DNA of 64,000 nt, from NCBI RefSeq assembly GCF_016820245.1, contig NZ_JAFCAR010000001.1, forward strand, positions 496,001 through 560,000, written 5' to 3'. Within the stretch, counting starts at the first letter, position 1; every line of letters begins with the position of its first letter. Source of the stretch: Jannaschia sp. Os4 (GTDB taxonomy: Bacteria; Pseudomonadota; Alphaproteobacteria; Rhodobacterales; Rhodobacteraceae). The notes beneath the pieces were generated by a model. The model was not told the DNA's origin and made no database searches. It worked only from the letters and a program-made list of their open reading frames with translations. This document shows, piece after piece, positions 46,086-55,199 of the stretch. The position numbers and the translations under genes are program-made.

Positions 46086-47187
46086 GGCGCGCCGCGCCCG
46101 GCAGGACGAGGCCCTGCGCGCGGTGGCGGGCATCGGTCTGGACGACCTGTCCTCCCGCCCCGTCCTGCGGAAGTCGGACCTGATGGAGCGACAGGCCGAG
46201 GATCCGCCCTTCGGCGGCCTGACGGTCGGCAACGTCGCGCAGGTGTTCCAGTCCCCCGGCCCGATCTACGAGCCCGGCGGCGTGACTGAGGACTGGTGGC
46301 GGCTCGGCCGCTTCCTCCATGCGGCGGGGATCGGGTCGATGGACGTGGTGCAGAACTGCTTCGGCTACCATCTTACGCCCGCGGGCCACATCTTCGAGAA
46401 CGGGGCACGCGCGGTCCATGCGGTCGTGATCCCGGCAGGCACGGGTCAGACGGACCTGCAGGTGCGCGCGGCCCGCGACGTGGGCGCGACGGCCTATGCG
46501 GGGACGCCGGACTACCTGAAGGTCATCCTCGACCGGGCCGACGAGATGGGGGTGGAGCTGGGCTTCCGCCGCGCCGCCGTGTCGGGCGGGGCGCTCTTCC
46601 CCTCGCTGCGTCAGGAGTATGCCGACCGGGGAATCGCGTGCCTGCAGTGCTACGCGACCGCCGACCTCGGCCTCGTCGCCTACGAGAGCCAGTCGCAGGA
46701 GGGCATGATCGTCGACGAGGGGGTCATCGTCGAGATCGTCACCCCCGGCACCGGCGACGCCGTCCCCGAGGGCGAGGTGGGCGAGGTCGTCGTCACGTCG
46801 CTCAACCCCGACTACCCGCTGATCCGCTTCGCCACGGGCGACCTGTCGGCCGTGCTGCCGGGGCAGTCGCCCTGCGGGCGCACCAACATGCGGATCAAGG
46901 GCTGGATGGGCCGGGCCGACCAGACGGCGAAGGTGAAGGGCATGTTCGTCCGCCCCGAGCAGGTGGCCGAACTGGTCGCCGCGCTCGACGGGGTCGAGCG
47001 GGTGCGCGTGGTCGTCACCCGCGACGGGGAGCGGGACGCGATGGCGATCCGCTACGTCGGGGACGCCGATCCCGCGACCGTCGAGGTGCGAGCGGGCGAG
47101 GTGCTGAAGCTCAAGGGCGAGGCGGAGCGGCGCGACGACCTGCCCCGCGACGGGGTGGTGATCGAGGACGCGCGCGTCTACGACTGA
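46048..47187 (+). CDS. Phenylacetate-CoA ligase-like AMP-forming ligase
   Basis: PaaK-family aryl-CoA ligase, 379 residues from ATG 46048 (SHYDDLETQSPEARRARQDE), with GGGGGA upstream. Marks include PVLRKSDLMERQAEDPPFGG, NCFGYHLTPAGHIFENG and YATADLGLVAYESQSQEG (the aromatic-acid branch motif in place of YGxTE), and MRIKGWMGRADQTAKVKGMF near the C-terminus. It is shorter than PaaK (about 430). It appears to lack some residues between the first helix and VLRKSDL. Similar ligases accompany the same liv-type transporter and AMP ligase in relatives, so it probably activates the imported acid. Confidence 0.85.
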   Translation: MSHYDDLETQSPEARRARQDEALRAVAGIGLDDLSSRPVLRKSDLMERQAEDPPFGGLTVGNVAQVFQSPGPIYEPGGVTEDWWRLGRFLHAAGIGSMDVVQNCFGYHLTPAGHIFENGARAVHAVVIPAGTGQTDLQVRAARDVGATAYAGTPDYLKVILDRADEMGVELGFRRAAVSGGALFPSLRQEYADRGIACLQCYATADLGLVAYESQSQEGMIVDEGVIVEIVTPGTGDAVPEGEVGEVVVTSLNPDYPLIRFATGDLSAVLPGQSPCGRTNMRIKGWMGRADQTAKVKGMFVRPEQVAELVAALDGVERVRVVVTRDGERDAMAIRYVGDADPATVEVRAGEVLKLKGEAERRDDLPRDGVVIEDARVYD

Positions 47188-47263
47188 TGCCGCGCCGCAG
47201 CATCGCCCTTCCCAACCGGGAATACCCGACTATGGTGGTCGGGTAACCTTCCCGGAGGACGCC

Positions 47264-47662
47264 ATGCCTGCCCTGCCCGTCCCCGAGATCGCGCGCGATC
47301 GGCAGCCCCCGCTGATCGCGTGGCTGCGCCTCGCGGCCTTGGAGTGCCGGATCGCGCCGCCTCCAGGCCTCCCCGCCGAGGGCGCCATGCGCATGGCCGA
47401 GGCGGAGGACATGGCGGCCATGCTCGCGCGCCTGCTGCCGGCGCTGCTGTTCCGGCGCCCGGTGCTCCTGCGGCCCGGCTCCCCGGGGCGGTCCTTCGAC
47501 GAGGACTGGCTGCTCGCCCTCGCGCGCGCGGAGGTCTCGGGGGACCGGCGGTCCGCCCGGTTCCTGCTCGCGCGCCGGGCGCGGCCCGACGGGGCGGCGG
47601 TCCTCCGGATGCTGGTCGGCGACCTCGCGGCGCGCCTCGGAACGGACGGACCCGCGCCCTGA
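47264..47662 (+). CDS. Hypothetical protein, 132 residues
   Basis: Not recognised. Helical and alanine/leucine-rich throughout (LIAWLRLAALECRIA, AEAEDMAAMLARLLPALLFR, SFDEDWLLALARAEVSG). No membrane segment or signal peptide. CCCGGAGGACGCC precedes the ATG, a good ribosome-binding site. Upstream lies an inverted repeat CCCGAC/GTCGGG (about 47226-47244) that may be part of its promoter region. It is followed by the rpmI-rplT terminator on the other strand. Confidence 0.5.
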   Translation: MPALPVPEIARDRQPPLIAWLRLAALECRIAPPPGLPAEGAMRMAEAEDMAAMLARLLPALLFRRPVLLRPGSPGRSFDEDWLLALARAEVSGDRRSARFLLARRARPDGAAVLRMLVGDLAARLGTDGPAP

Positions 47663-47669
47663 ACGCGAA

Positions 47670-47693
47670 ACGGCCGCCCCGGGGGGCGGCCGT
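47670..47693 (-). terminator. Intrinsic terminator of rpmI-rplT
   Basis: A perfect 11-bp stem ACGGCCGCCCC/GGGGCGGCCGT with a 2-base loop region lies 23 bases past the rplT stop on the minus strand. There it is followed by TTTCGCGTT. It may also serve the convergent hypothetical gene ending at 47662. Confidence 0.8.
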
Positions 47694-47716
47694 CGGAGGA
47701 CGAGGTCGGCGGCGGC

Positions 47717-48079
47717 TCAGACGCGCGCGGCGCGGGCCTGCTCGACGATCGAGGCGAAGGCCTCGGGCTCGTGCACGGCGAGGTCGGCGAGGACCTTGCG
47801 GTCCAGCTCGATGCCCGCCTTGTTCAGGCCGTCGATGAAGCGCGAGTAGGTCAGCGTCTCGTCGATGGCGCGCACGGCGGCGTTGATCCGCTGGATCCAC
47901 AGGGCGCGGAACTGCCGCTTGCGGTTCTTGCGGTCGCGCGTGGCGTATTGGTTGGCCTTGTCGACCGCCTGCGTGGCGGTGCGGAAGGTGCGCGAGCGGC
48001 GGCCGTAGTAGCCCTTCGCGGCCTTCAGGACCTTCTTGTGACGGGCGTGGGTGACCTTGCCGGAGGTGACTCGGGACAT
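47717..48079 (-). CDS. rplT: 50S ribosomal protein L20 (bL20)
   Basis: Ribosomal protein needed for early 50S assembly, 120 residues. The start [20 protein letters not shown], the basic [20 protein letters not shown] and [16 protein letters not shown] are family signatures. The gene order rpmI-rplT is conserved in bacteria. In E. coli L20 represses its own operon by binding the mRNA; whether this holds here is not visible. infC is not adjacent. Confidence 0.98.
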   Translation of the reverse strand: MSRVTSGKVTHARHKKVLKAAKGYYGRRSRTFRTATQAVDKANQYATRDRKNRKRQFRALWIQRINAAVRAIDETLTYSRFIDGLNKAGIELDRKVLADLAVHEPEAFASIVEQARAARV

Positions 48080-48093
48080 GTCTCAGGCTCCTC

Positions 48094-48294
48094 TCAGCGG
48101 TCGTAGGGCATGAAGCCCTTGACGATCTTGGCGTCCGGCTCGGACAGGGTGGTCATGCCGCGCGCGTCGCGGATGAACTTGTTGCTGCGCTTGATCATGC
48201 CGTGGCGCTTGCCGGCCTGACCCGCCAGCACCTTGCCGGTGGCGGTCACCTTGAAGCGCTTCTTGGCGCTCGACTTGGTCTTCATCTTGGGCAT
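48094..48294 (-). CDS. rpmI: 50S ribosomal protein L35 (bL35)
   Basis: 66-residue basic ribosomal protein: [20 protein letters not shown] at the start and [19 protein letters not shown] in the middle are diagnostic. It lies 14 bases upstream of rplT on the same strand. The 161 bases upstream show no gene and no clear infC remnant; the promoter is presumably there. Confidence 0.98.
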   Translation of the reverse strand: MPKMKTKSSAKKRFKVTATGKVLAGQAGKRHGMIKRSNKFIRDARGMTTLSEPDAKIVKGFMPYDR

Positions 48295-48455
48295 TTCGGG
48301 CTCCTTCTCCTGCGCCCCCGAAGGGGCCCGCGCGGTCGAGGCATCCCAATCGCCCGCCGCGCGCGAAGCCGCCCCCTACGCGGTCGGCCCCGACGGTGCA
48401 AGACCCGCGCGGGGGCGCCGGGACGGCCCGCGCGGGACGTCCGGCGGAGGCGGCG

Positions 48456-48821
48456 TCAGCGCAGGATGCGCGCCACGATCTCGACGAACCCTTCGGGAAC
48501 GACCGTCCAGGTCACGCTCCGGTCGGCCTCCCAGACCCAGAAGAACAGCCCCGCCGCGATCAGGAGGACGAGCCAGCCGAACCAGCTCGTCCGGCGCTCG
48601 ACCCACGCCGAGACCACCGCGGTGAGCGAGATCGCGAGCAGCGTCGTGGCGATGACCACCACGACCGGCCAGTCGAAGACGGGGGGGAGGTCGAGGTCCG
48701 GCACCGGGGGCACCGTCCCCCACCACGCCGCGACGCGGCCCCACGCTCCGACCAGCCACGCCCACGCCACGGCGAACCCGTCGGCGATGGTCTGGAGGAC
48801 GGACGCGGGGCCCTCCTCCAC
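48456..48821 (-). CDS. Small membrane protein of unknown function
   Basis: 121 residues with two clear hydrophobic segments, VVVVIATTLLAISLTAVVSA (about residues 53-72) and WFGWLVLLIAAGLFFWVW (about 79-96). The front (ADGFAVAWAWLVGAWGRVAA) is also amphipathic and tryptophan-rich. It begins 1 base after the pyk stop on the same strand, so it is cotranscribed with pyruvate kinase. No family recognised. Confidence 0.65.
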   Translation of the reverse strand: MEEGPASVLQTIADGFAVAWAWLVGAWGRVAAWWGTVPPVPDLDLPPVFDWPVVVVIATTLLAISLTAVVSAWVERRTSWFGWLVLLIAAGLFFWVWEADRSVTWTVVPEGFVEIVARILR

Positions 48822-48822
48822 C

Positions 48823-50268
48823 TCAGTCGACCTCGGCTCCGAAGATCAGGCGCTCGTCGCAGGGCGCGACGCGCAGGATGTTGGTCGATCCCGCGACGTT
48901 GAACGGGATGCCCGCCGTGACGACCACCTGGTCCTCCGCCTCGGCGAAGCCCGCGTGCTTGGCGGCGCGCACGGCCGAGACGACGGCGAACTTGAACCGC
49001 TCGACCGGCTGCGTGACGACCGCGTGGGTGCCCCACGACAGCACGGCGCGCCGCGCGGTCGCGTCGAAGGGCGTCAGCGCGATGATCGGCACGCGCGGGC
49101 GCTCGCGCGCAACCTTCAACGCGGTCGAGCCGGAATGCGAGAACACGCAGATCGCCTTGACGTCCGTGGTCTCGGCGATCTCGCGGGCGGCCGAGACGAT
49201 GGCGTCGGTGGTCGACGACTTCTGCGCGTCGCGCTGCGCCTCGATGATCTCGCGGTAGGGGTCGTTCGCCTCGACCTGCTCGGCCACGGCGTTCATCGTC
49301 GAGACGGCCTCCAGCGGGTACTGGCCCGCCGCCGACTCGGCCGACAGCATGATCGCGTCGGTCCCCTCGTAGATGGCGGTGGCGACGTCCGAGACCTCGG
49401 CGCGGGTGGGCATCGGGGACTCGACCATCGATTCGAGCATCTGGGTGGCCACGATGCAGGGCTTGCCGACCATGCGGCAGGCGCGGGTCAGCTTCTTCTG
49501 GATCGGCGGCACGGCCTGCACCGGCAGCTCCACACCGAGGTCGCCGCGCGCGACCATGATCCCGTCCGAGGCGGCGAGGATCTCGTCGAAGGCGTCGACG
49601 GCGGCGGGCTTCTCGATCTTGGACAGGATGGCGGCCCGGCCCTTGGCGAGGCCACGCGCCTCCTCGACGTCCGCCGCGCGCTGCACGAAGGACAGCGCCA
49701 GCCAGTCGACGCCGAGGTCGCACACGAACTCGAGGTCCTTGCGGTCCTTCTCCGACAGCGCCGCGAGGGGCAGCACCACGTCGGGGACGTTCACGCCCTT
49801 GCGGTTCTTGATCGTGCCGCCGGTGACGACCGAGCAGTCCGCGAAGTCCGGCCCGCAGGCCTCGACCTTCAGGCGCAGCTTGCCGTCGTCCACGAGGATC
49901 GTCGCGCCGCGCTCCAGCGCCTCGAAGATCTCGGGGTGGGGCAGTTGCACGCGGGTCGCGTTGCCCGGCTCGTCGGTCAGGTCGAATCGGAAGGGCTGGC
50001 CCTCCTCGAGCTCGGCCTCGTCGCCCTCGAACGTGCCGCAGCGCAGCTTGGGCCCCTGCAGGTCCGCGAGGATGCAGATCGGGCGCCCTGTGTCGCGCTC
50101 GATGTCGCGGATGATGTTGTGGCGGGCGCGAATCTCGTCGTGGCCGCCATGGGACATGTTCAGGCGGAACACGTCGGCCCCTGCCTCGAACAGGGCGCGG
50201 ACGGTGTCGTAATCCTCGGAGGCGGGTCCGAGCGTGGCGACGATCTTGACGTTGCGGTGGCGTCTCAT
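48823..50268 (-). CDS. pyk: Pyruvate kinase
   Basis: Makes pyruvate and ATP from phosphoenolpyruvate and ADP. ATG 50268 (MRRHRNVKIVATLGPASEDY) is preceded by AGGAG and gives 481 residues. Active-site segments are VFRLNMSHGGHDEIRARHN, ILADLQGPKLRCGTF and the signature GIMVARGDLGVELPVQAVP with the conserved MVARGDLGVE. KPCIVATQMLESMVESPMPT is also present. The C-terminal allosteric domain (about 350-481) is complete. Monovalent-cation and effector control cannot be read from sequence here. It is followed by a small membrane protein gene. Confidence 0.97.
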   Translation of the reverse strand: MRRHRNVKIVATLGPASEDYDTVRALFEAGADVFRLNMSHGGHDEIRARHNIIRDIERDTGRPICILADLQGPKLRCGTFEGDEAELEEGQPFRFDLTDEPGNATRVQLPHPEIFEALERGATILVDDGKLRLKVEACGPDFADCSVVTGGTIKNRKGVNVPDVVLPLAALSEKDRKDLEFVCDLGVDWLALSFVQRAADVEEARGLAKGRAAILSKIEKPAAVDAFDEILAASDGIMVARGDLGVELPVQAVPPIQKKLTRACRMVGKPCIVATQMLESMVESPMPTRAEVSDVATAIYEGTDAIMLSAESAAGQYPLEAVSTMNAVAEQVEANDPYREIIEAQRDAQKSSTTDAIVSAAREIAETTDVKAICVFSHSGSTALKVARERPRVPIIALTPFDATARRAVLSWGTHAVVTQPVERFKFAVVSAVRAAKHAGFAEAEDQVVVTAGIPFNVAGSTNILRVAPCDERLIFGAEVD

Positions 50269-50380
50269 GGGGCTCCTGCCATGTGGCGATAGCGCTGACA
50301 GGGCCAATAAAGGACCCCCCGTGCAGCGCAAGGGACGGGGCGGCTGGCGCCGTCGGGATGTGACGATTACGGAAAGCGGC

Positions 50381-51136
50381 ATGGATGGCCCTTCGTTCCA
50401 CGTCACGCCCGGCGCCTCGCCGCGCTGGGTGCTCACCTGCGACCACGCGTCCAACCGCGTGCCCCCCTCGGTCAACGGCGGCGACCTCGGCCTGCCGCCG
50501 GAGGACATGGCGCGCCACATCGCGTGGGACGTGGGCGCGGCCGGCGTCACGCGGGGGCTGGCCGCGCGGCTGGGCGCGGCGGCGGTGGAGAGCGACTTCT
50601 CCCGCCTCGTGATCGACCCCAACCGGGGCGAGGACGACCCCACGCTGCTGATGCGGCTCTACGACGGGACGGTGATCCCGGCGAACCGCCACGCGGACGC
50701 GGGCGAGAAGGCGCGGCGGCTCGACGCGTTCCACCGGCCCTACCACGCCGCGCTGGCGGGCCTGCTGGCCGATCGGCCGGGGGCGGCGCTCTGCGGCATC
50801 CATTCCTTCACGCCGCAGCTGCGGGGCCGCCCCCCGCGCCCGTGGCAGGTGGGCGTGCTCTTCGCGTCCGACACCCGCCTGTCGGACCGGCTGATCGCGC
50901 GGCTGCGGGGCGAGCCGGACCTCTGCGTGGGCGTCAACGAGCCCTACAGCGGGGCGCTGCCGGGCGACGCGATGGACCGGCACGCGCTTTCGGTCGGGCG
51001 CCCCCACGTGTTGATCGAGGTCCGCAACGACCTCATCTCGACCCCGGGGGGCCAGGCCGAATGGGCCGACCGCCTCGCGCCGCTGCTGGAGGCGGCGCTC
51101 GACGACATGCTCGCGATGGAGGAGGCCGCGCAATGA
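50381..51136 (+). CDS. N-formylglutamate amidohydrolase family protein
   Basis: FGase/HutG-like zinc hydrolase of 251 residues. The ATG at 50381 has GGAAAG upstream; a GTG at 50360 is in frame. WVLTCDHASNRVPPSVNGG (about residue 18) supplies the first His, followed by HIAWDVGAAGVTRGLAARLG and SDFSRLVIDPNRGEDDPTL. LCGIHSFTPQLRGRP and the C-terminal VLIEVRNDLISTPGGQ complete the family pattern. No hut genes are nearby, so a role in histidine degradation is unproved. It is divergent from pyk and overlaps the next gene by 4 bases. Confidence 0.88.
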   Translation: MDGPSFHVTPGASPRWVLTCDHASNRVPPSVNGGDLGLPPEDMARHIAWDVGAAGVTRGLAARLGAAAVESDFSRLVIDPNRGEDDPTLLMRLYDGTVIPANRHADAGEKARRLDAFHRPYHAALAGLLADRPGAALCGIHSFTPQLRGRPPRPWQVGVLFASDTRLSDRLIARLRGEPDLCVGVNEPYSGALPGDAMDRHALSVGRPHVLIEVRNDLISTPGGQAEWADRLAPLLEAALDDMLAMEEAAQ

Positions 51137-51438
51137 CCGAGATGGACCCGCAGACCCGGCTGGAGGTGGAGGCGGCGGCGTTCCGGCGCCTGCGCGCGCA
51201 CCTGATGGAAGAGCGGCCCGACGCCCAGAACATCGACCTGATGAACCTCGCGGGGTTCTGCCGGAACTGCCTGTCGCGCTGGGCCCAAGAGGCGGCGTCC
51301 GAGCGCGGCGTCGAGATGTCCAAGGACGAGGCGCGCGAGTGGTACTACGGGATGCCGATGTCCGAGTGGAAGGCGAGGCACCAGACCGAGGCGACGGACG
51401 CCCAGAAGGCGGCCTTCGCGGAGAGCCACGAGGAATGA
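51133..51438 (+). CDS. DUF1244 family protein
   Basis: 101-residue conserved proteobacterial protein of unknown function. The diagnostic stretch is NIDLMNLAGFCRNCLSRWAQ (about residues 36-55) with the conserved CxxC, followed by EAREWYYGMPMSEWKARHQ. The two cysteines may bind a metal. It starts within the stop codon of the amidohydrolase gene (ATGA) and is cotranscribed with it, an association also seen in other alphaproteobacteria as far as I recall. Confidence 0.88.
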   Translation: MTEMDPQTRLEVEAAAFRRLRAHLMEERPDAQNIDLMNLAGFCRNCLSRWAQEAASERGVEMSKDEAREWYYGMPMSEWKARHQTEATDAQKAAFAESHEE

Positions 51439-51442
51439 GGAC

Positions 51443-51510
51443 CGTCATCCCCGGACCCGATCCGGGGACCGAGAGGGGGAGAGATCCTCGGGTCGGGCCC
51501 GAGGATGACG
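51443..51510. repeat. Nested palindromic intergenic repeat
   Basis: An outer inverted repeat CGTCATCC/GGATGACG (51443-51450 and 51503-51510) encloses CCCCGGA/TCCGGGG (51449-51467) and CCTCGGG/CCCGAGG (51486-51504). It lies between convergent genes. Elements reading GTCATCCCCGG...GGATGAC are common intergenic repeats in alphaproteobacteria. It probably forms a long RNA hairpin at the ends of both transcripts. Confidence 0.75.
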
Positions 51511-51526
51511 GGTTGGCGGGGCGCCC

Positions 51527-52015
51527 CTAGCCCGCCTCCTCCGGCGCGATGCCCCAGAGGTCGCCCACGGGCACCCAGCCGCCGCGCGCGCCCGCCTCGA
51601 TCCGGCACCAGCCGCCCTCGCAGCGGTCGAGCCACGCGATGACGCCGTGCTCCAGCACCGCCGCCGCCTTGGCCTCCGGGTCCGCCTTGCGCCGCATCTG
51701 CACCCGCTCGCCGCGCACGAGGACCGTGCGGGTGCCCGACAGCAGCGAGTAGTGCATCCAGCCCCCCTGCCCCTCGGCGTCCTGGACGCGGCGCCAGTGG
51801 CCGTACTCGTCGACGATCCGCACCGGCATGTGGCGGCGCTTGTAGACCCAGTCGATCCGGTGCTCCCGCGACGGCCCGCGCCGGGCGTAGCCCTCGGCGG
51901 CCTTCATCGAGACGAAGCGCGGAATGGGGAGGTCGGTGACGGGGCCGCGCATCTGCGCCTGCAACGGCGAAAGCGGCACGACCGCCATGACGGCGGCGAA
52001 GATCAGCTTGCGCAT
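51527..52015 (-). CDS. Exported protein with two SH3-like domains
   Basis: 162 residues with a signal peptide (MRKLIFAAVMAVVPLSPLQAQ, cleavage near LQA). Two bacterial SH3-like segments follow: DEYGHWRRVQDAEGQGGWMH (about 70-90) and CEGGWCRIEAGARGGWVPVG (about 132-151). The conserved Trp/Gly pattern is typical of SH3_4 proteins that bind cell-wall peptides. GGAGCG precedes the ATG. Probably periplasmic. Divergent from the hydroxyacid dehydrogenase gene. Confidence 0.85.
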   Translation of the reverse strand: MRKLIFAAVMAVVPLSPLQAQMRGPVTDLPIPRFVSMKAAEGYARRGPSREHRIDWVYKRRHMPVRIVDEYGHWRRVQDAEGQGGWMHYSLLSGTRTVLVRGERVQMRRKADPEAKAAAVLEHGVIAWLDRCEGGWCRIEAGARGGWVPVGDLWGIAPEEAG

Positions 52016-52143
52016 GGGAACGCTCCGAATACTGCTCGGCCGGGATCTGGCGCCCCGGTCCTCAAACTCGTCCACGGCGCCCCTTGCGCCGCAGGCCGAC
52101 CCTGCCATGGTCGCGCGGAGGCCCCAAGCGTCGAGGGAGGACG

Positions 52144-53130
52144 ATGGCCAAGCCGCGCCCCCGTGTTGTCGTCACGCGACGCCTGCCCGCCCCGGTCGAG
52201 GCGCGGATGGAGGAGCTGTTCGACGTGGCGCTCGCGCCCTCGGACGCGCCGATGGACCCGGACGCGCTGGCCGCCGCCCTGCGGGACGCCGAGGTGCTGG
52301 TGCCGACGCTGGACGACCGGCTGGACGCGGAGGCGCTCGGCCATGCGGGCGACGGCCTGCGCCTGATCGCCAACTACGGCGCGGGGGTGGACCACATCGA
52401 CGTCGGCGCGGCGCACGCGCGCGGCGTGCTCGTGTCCAACACGCCGGGCGCGGCGACGGAGGACACCGCCGACATGACGCTGGCGCTGATGCTGGCCACG
52501 CTGCGCCGCGTGGCCGAGGGGGCGGCGGCGATGCGCGCGGGCGAATGGGCCGGCTGGGCGCCCGAGGCGATGCTGGGCCGGCGGCTGCGGGGCCTGAAGC
52601 TGGGCGTCCTCGGGATGGGCCGGATCGGGCAGGCGGTGGCGCGCCGGGCGCGGGCCTTCGGGATGGAGGTCCATTACCACAACCGCCGCCGCCTCCACCC
52701 CGGGCTGGAGGCGCCGCTCCGCGCGACCTTCCAGGAGAGCCTCGATCGCATGATGGCGACCGTGGACGTGCTGTCGGTGAACTGCCCGCACACGCCGGCC
52801 ACCTTCCACCTCGTCAACGCCCGCCGCCTCGCCCTGATGCGCCCCGAGGCGGTGGTCGTGAACACGTCCCGCGGCGAGGTGATCGACGAGAACGCGCTGA
52901 CCCGGATGCTGCGGTCCGGCGACCTCGCGGGGGCGGGGCTGGACGTGCTGGAGCGGGGGCACGGCCCGAACCCGCGCCTGCGCGCGCTGCCCAACGTGGT
53001 CCTGACGCCGCACATGGCCTCGGCCACGCGGGAGGCGCGGCTGGAGATGGGGGAGCGGGTGCTGCTCAACGTGCGGACATGGGTCGATGGGCACCGCCCG
53101 CCCGACCTCGTGCTGCCGGGGACGCTCTGA
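52144..53130 (+). CDS. D-2-hydroxyacid dehydrogenase (glyoxylate/hydroxypyruvate reductase type)
   Basis: NAD(P)H-dependent reductase of 328 residues. The start at ATG 52144 has GGGAGGACG upstream. The Rossmann motif is [20 protein letters not shown] (about residue 155). The arginine of the triad lies in [15 protein letters not shown], the Glu in [13 protein letters not shown] and the His in [19 protein letters not shown]. The segment [20 protein letters not shown] is typical of GyaR-like enzymes. Reducing glyoxylate or hydroxypyruvate is the most likely role. It precedes htpX by 55 bases. Confidence 0.9.
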   Translation: MAKPRPRVVVTRRLPAPVEARMEELFDVALAPSDAPMDPDALAAALRDAEVLVPTLDDRLDAEALGHAGDGLRLIANYGAGVDHIDVGAAHARGVLVSNTPGAATEDTADMTLALMLATLRRVAEGAAAMRAGEWAGWAPEAMLGRRLRGLKLGVLGMGRIGQAVARRARAFGMEVHYHNRRRLHPGLEAPLRATFQESLDRMMATVDVLSVNCPHTPATFHLVNARRLALMRPEAVVVNTSRGEVIDENALTRMLRSGDLAGAGLDVLERGHGPNPRLRALPNVVLTPHMASATREARLEMGERVLLNVRTWVDGHRPPDLVLPGTL

Positions 53131-53185
53131 AACGACACCGCCCTTCGCGCGTTGGACCGTCGATCCGAGACGGGAGGCGTGCCCG

Positions 53186-54073
53186 ATGCCGATGCTCCGA
53201 ACCGCGCTCTTGATGGCGGCGATGACCGCGCTCTTCATGGGCGCGGGCTGGCTGATGGCGGGGATGCAGGGGGCGTGGATCGCCCTCGCCGTGGCGGCGG
53301 CGATGAACGTCTGGACGTGGTGGAACTCCGACAAGGCGGTGCTGCGGATGCACTCCGCCCGCCCGATCGCGCCGGGACAGGTCGGCGGCCTCCACGAGGC
53401 GACGCGGAGGATGGCGGACCGCGCGGGCCTCCCGATGCCCGCGCTCTACCTGATGGACACGCCCCAGCCCAACGCCTTCGCCACGGGGCGCGATCCGGAG
53501 AATGCCGCCGTGGCGGTGACGCGGGGGCTCCTGGAGCGGCTCTCGGCCGAGGAGGTGGCGGCGGTCGTCGCGCACGAGCTGGCCCACATCAAGAACCGCG
53601 ACACGCTGATCATGACCGTCACCGCGACCTTCGCGGGGGCGATCTCGTTCCTCGCCAACTTCGGCCTGATGTTCGGGGGGCGCCGCGACGCGCCGATGGG
53701 GATCGTCGGCGTGCTGGCCATGATGGTCCTCGCGCCGCTCTCCGCCGTCTTGGTCCAGACCGCGATCAGCCGGACGCGGGAGTACGAGGCCGACCGGGTG
53801 GGCGCCGAGATCTGCGGGCGGCCCGACTGGCTGGCCTCGGCCTTGGCCAAGATCGCGGGCGGGGCGCGGGCCATCGACAACCACTCCGCCGAGCGCAGCC
53901 CCGCGACGGCGCACATGTTCATCGTCAACCCGCTGCACGCCCACGCCGTCGACGGCCTGTTCTCGACCCACCCGCCGGTGGAGCGGCGCATCGCGGCGCT
54001 GCGCGAGCTGACGGGGACGGCGTCGGCCGCCCCGGCTGCCGGGCGGCGCACGGCCGAGGGTCCGTGGGCGTGA
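53186..54073 (+). CDS. htpX: Membrane zinc metalloprotease HtpX
   Basis: Inner-membrane protease (M48B) of 295 residues that helps remove misfolded membrane proteins. Two N-terminal membrane segments ([20 protein letters not shown] and the next ~25 residues) precede the catalytic site [13 protein letters not shown] (HExxH, about residue 130). The third ligand lies in [16 protein letters not shown]. Two further hydrophobic stretches flank [15 protein letters not shown] precedes the ATG. Usually a stress-induced gene, but no heat-shock promoter can be called with certainty. Confidence 0.95.
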   Translation: MPMLRTALLMAAMTALFMGAGWLMAGMQGAWIALAVAAAMNVWTWWNSDKAVLRMHSARPIAPGQVGGLHEATRRMADRAGLPMPALYLMDTPQPNAFATGRDPENAAVAVTRGLLERLSAEEVAAVVAHELAHIKNRDTLIMTVTATFAGAISFLANFGLMFGGRRDAPMGIVGVLAMMVLAPLSAVLVQTAISRTREYEADRVGAEICGRPDWLASALAKIAGGARAIDNHSAERSPATAHMFIVNPLHAHAVDGLFSTHPPVERRIAALRELTGTASAAPAAGRRTAEGPWA

Positions 54074-54119
54074 CGTCGGTCTGATCGGCGCGCCCGCGCG
54101 AAACGCGAGCGCAAGCGAG

Positions 54120-54272
54120 CCGCGCATCGCCGGGCCGTCCCCCGGCACGGCGATCGGTCAAGGTCCCGTGATGCGGGGGCGTCGTACGGGGGTGAGGGAT
54201 AAAGCGCGTCGCGGCGGTGTCGGATCGCCGCGCCACGGCCCTGCGATGCGCTCGCGTCGGCGCGCTGGTCGA
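54120..54272 (+). repeat. Dispersed repeat, copy B (about 150 bp)
   Basis: Shares CCGCGCATCGCCGGGCCG, CGGGGGTGAGGGATAAAGCG and CGCCGCGCCACGGCCC, in the same order and orientation, with copy A at 39332-39470; the spacing differs by small indels. Upstream it has GCGAGCGCAAGCGAG. It fills most of the 223-base gap between htpX and the sulfotransferase gene. Confidence 0.75.
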
Positions 54273-54278
54273 AGCAAC

Positions 54279-54300
54279 GGCGGGGTGAACCCCGCCCTAC
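54279..54300 (-). repeat. GTAG-type REP hairpin at the sulfotransferase stop codon
   Basis: GGCGGGGT/ACCCCGCC followed by CTAC, i.e. GTAGGGCGGGGTTCACCCCG-type on the minus strand. The TAG in the GTAG foot (54297-54299) is the stop codon of the sulfotransferase gene. It differs from the RAYT-locus REPs mainly by compensated G/A and C/T stem changes. Confidence 0.75.
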
Positions 54301-55115
54301 CCGCCCAGCACCTTGTGCACCTCGTCGAGGTCGATGTCCCGCACGGGCATCTTGTTGGACGGATCGTCGAAGTCGTAGCCGAACAGCTTGAAGTCGCGGT
54401 GGTAGATCTCCCAGACGAGGTGCCGCGACAGGTCGTCGAAGTAGTCCTCGACCGGATGCGCCCGCTTCGGCCCGTGCCCCTCGGATTCGTTGAAGCGCGG
54501 CACCTCGGACAGGACGATCGGGACGGGCGTCTCGATGGCGTCCACGACGCGCTGCATCCCCTCGTCGAACCGCTCGGTCCACACGATCTCGTCAAAGCGG
54601 CCGCCGTTTGCGACGAAGGTGCCCACGTGCCCCGCCATGGCGGACCAGTGGATGTCGGGGTCCATCGGCTTGCGGAAGCGGATCGTGTCCCGCGCGAACA
54701 GCAGGAACCGCCGGAACGAGGCGATCTGGTCGAAGTCGAACCCGTCCTCGGGGGAGCCCACCTCCACCCCGTACTGCTGGGCGAGCTTGGGCACGAGGTT
54801 GCCGCGGTAGCGGCGCCCGTTGCGCTGGATGCCCGCGATCTTGTCGAAGAAGGACGACAGGATGCGGGTGTAGGGGTTGCGCACGCAGGTGAAGGCATAG
54901 GCCGTGTGGCCGGACACGGCGGCGGTGATCGGCGCGCGGCTCTCCTCGCGGGACCACTTGTGCAGGCCCTCGGTCGCGTCGTGGATGTCGCCGTCGAAGA
55001 ACCGCCCGTGGTCCGAGTAGTAGAGGATCTGCCCGATCGACGAGCAGGCGCATTTCGGCACCACGCGGTACACCACGCTCTCCGATTCGGTCATCCATGT
55101 GCCCGGAAAGCCCAT
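54297..55115 (-). CDS. Sulfotransferase family protein
   Basis: Predicted PAPS-dependent carbohydrate sulfotransferase of 272 residues. ATG 55115 is preceded by AAGGAG. The 5'-phosphosulfate loop is YRVVPKCACSSIGQIL (about residue 16). The 3'-phosphate motif is AFTCVRNPYTRILSSFFDKI (about residue 74). ERFDEGMQRVVDAI and the acidic tail follow. There is no membrane segment. It is divergent from a core-2/I-branching glycosyltransferase gene, so both probably decorate a surface polysaccharide. Its stop codon lies in a REP hairpin. Confidence 0.85.
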   Translation of the reverse strand: MGFPGTWMTESESVVYRVVPKCACSSIGQILYYSDHGRFFDGDIHDATEGLHKWSREESRAPITAAVSGHTAYAFTCVRNPYTRILSSFFDKIAGIQRNGRRYRGNLVPKLAQQYGVEVGSPEDGFDFDQIASFRRFLLFARDTIRFRKPMDPDIHWSAMAGHVGTFVANGGRFDEIVWTERFDEGMQRVVDAIETPVPIVLSEVPRFNESEGHGPKRAHPVEDYFDDLSRHLVWEIYHRDFKLFGYDFDDPSNKMPVRDIDLDEVHKVLGG

Positions 55116-55199
55116 CGGCCGCTCCTTCTTCGCGTCGGGGGCCGCTCTGCCCCGCCCCTGCGGTGACATTGCGACGCCGTTGGGGCAATCGTCCCCGCG

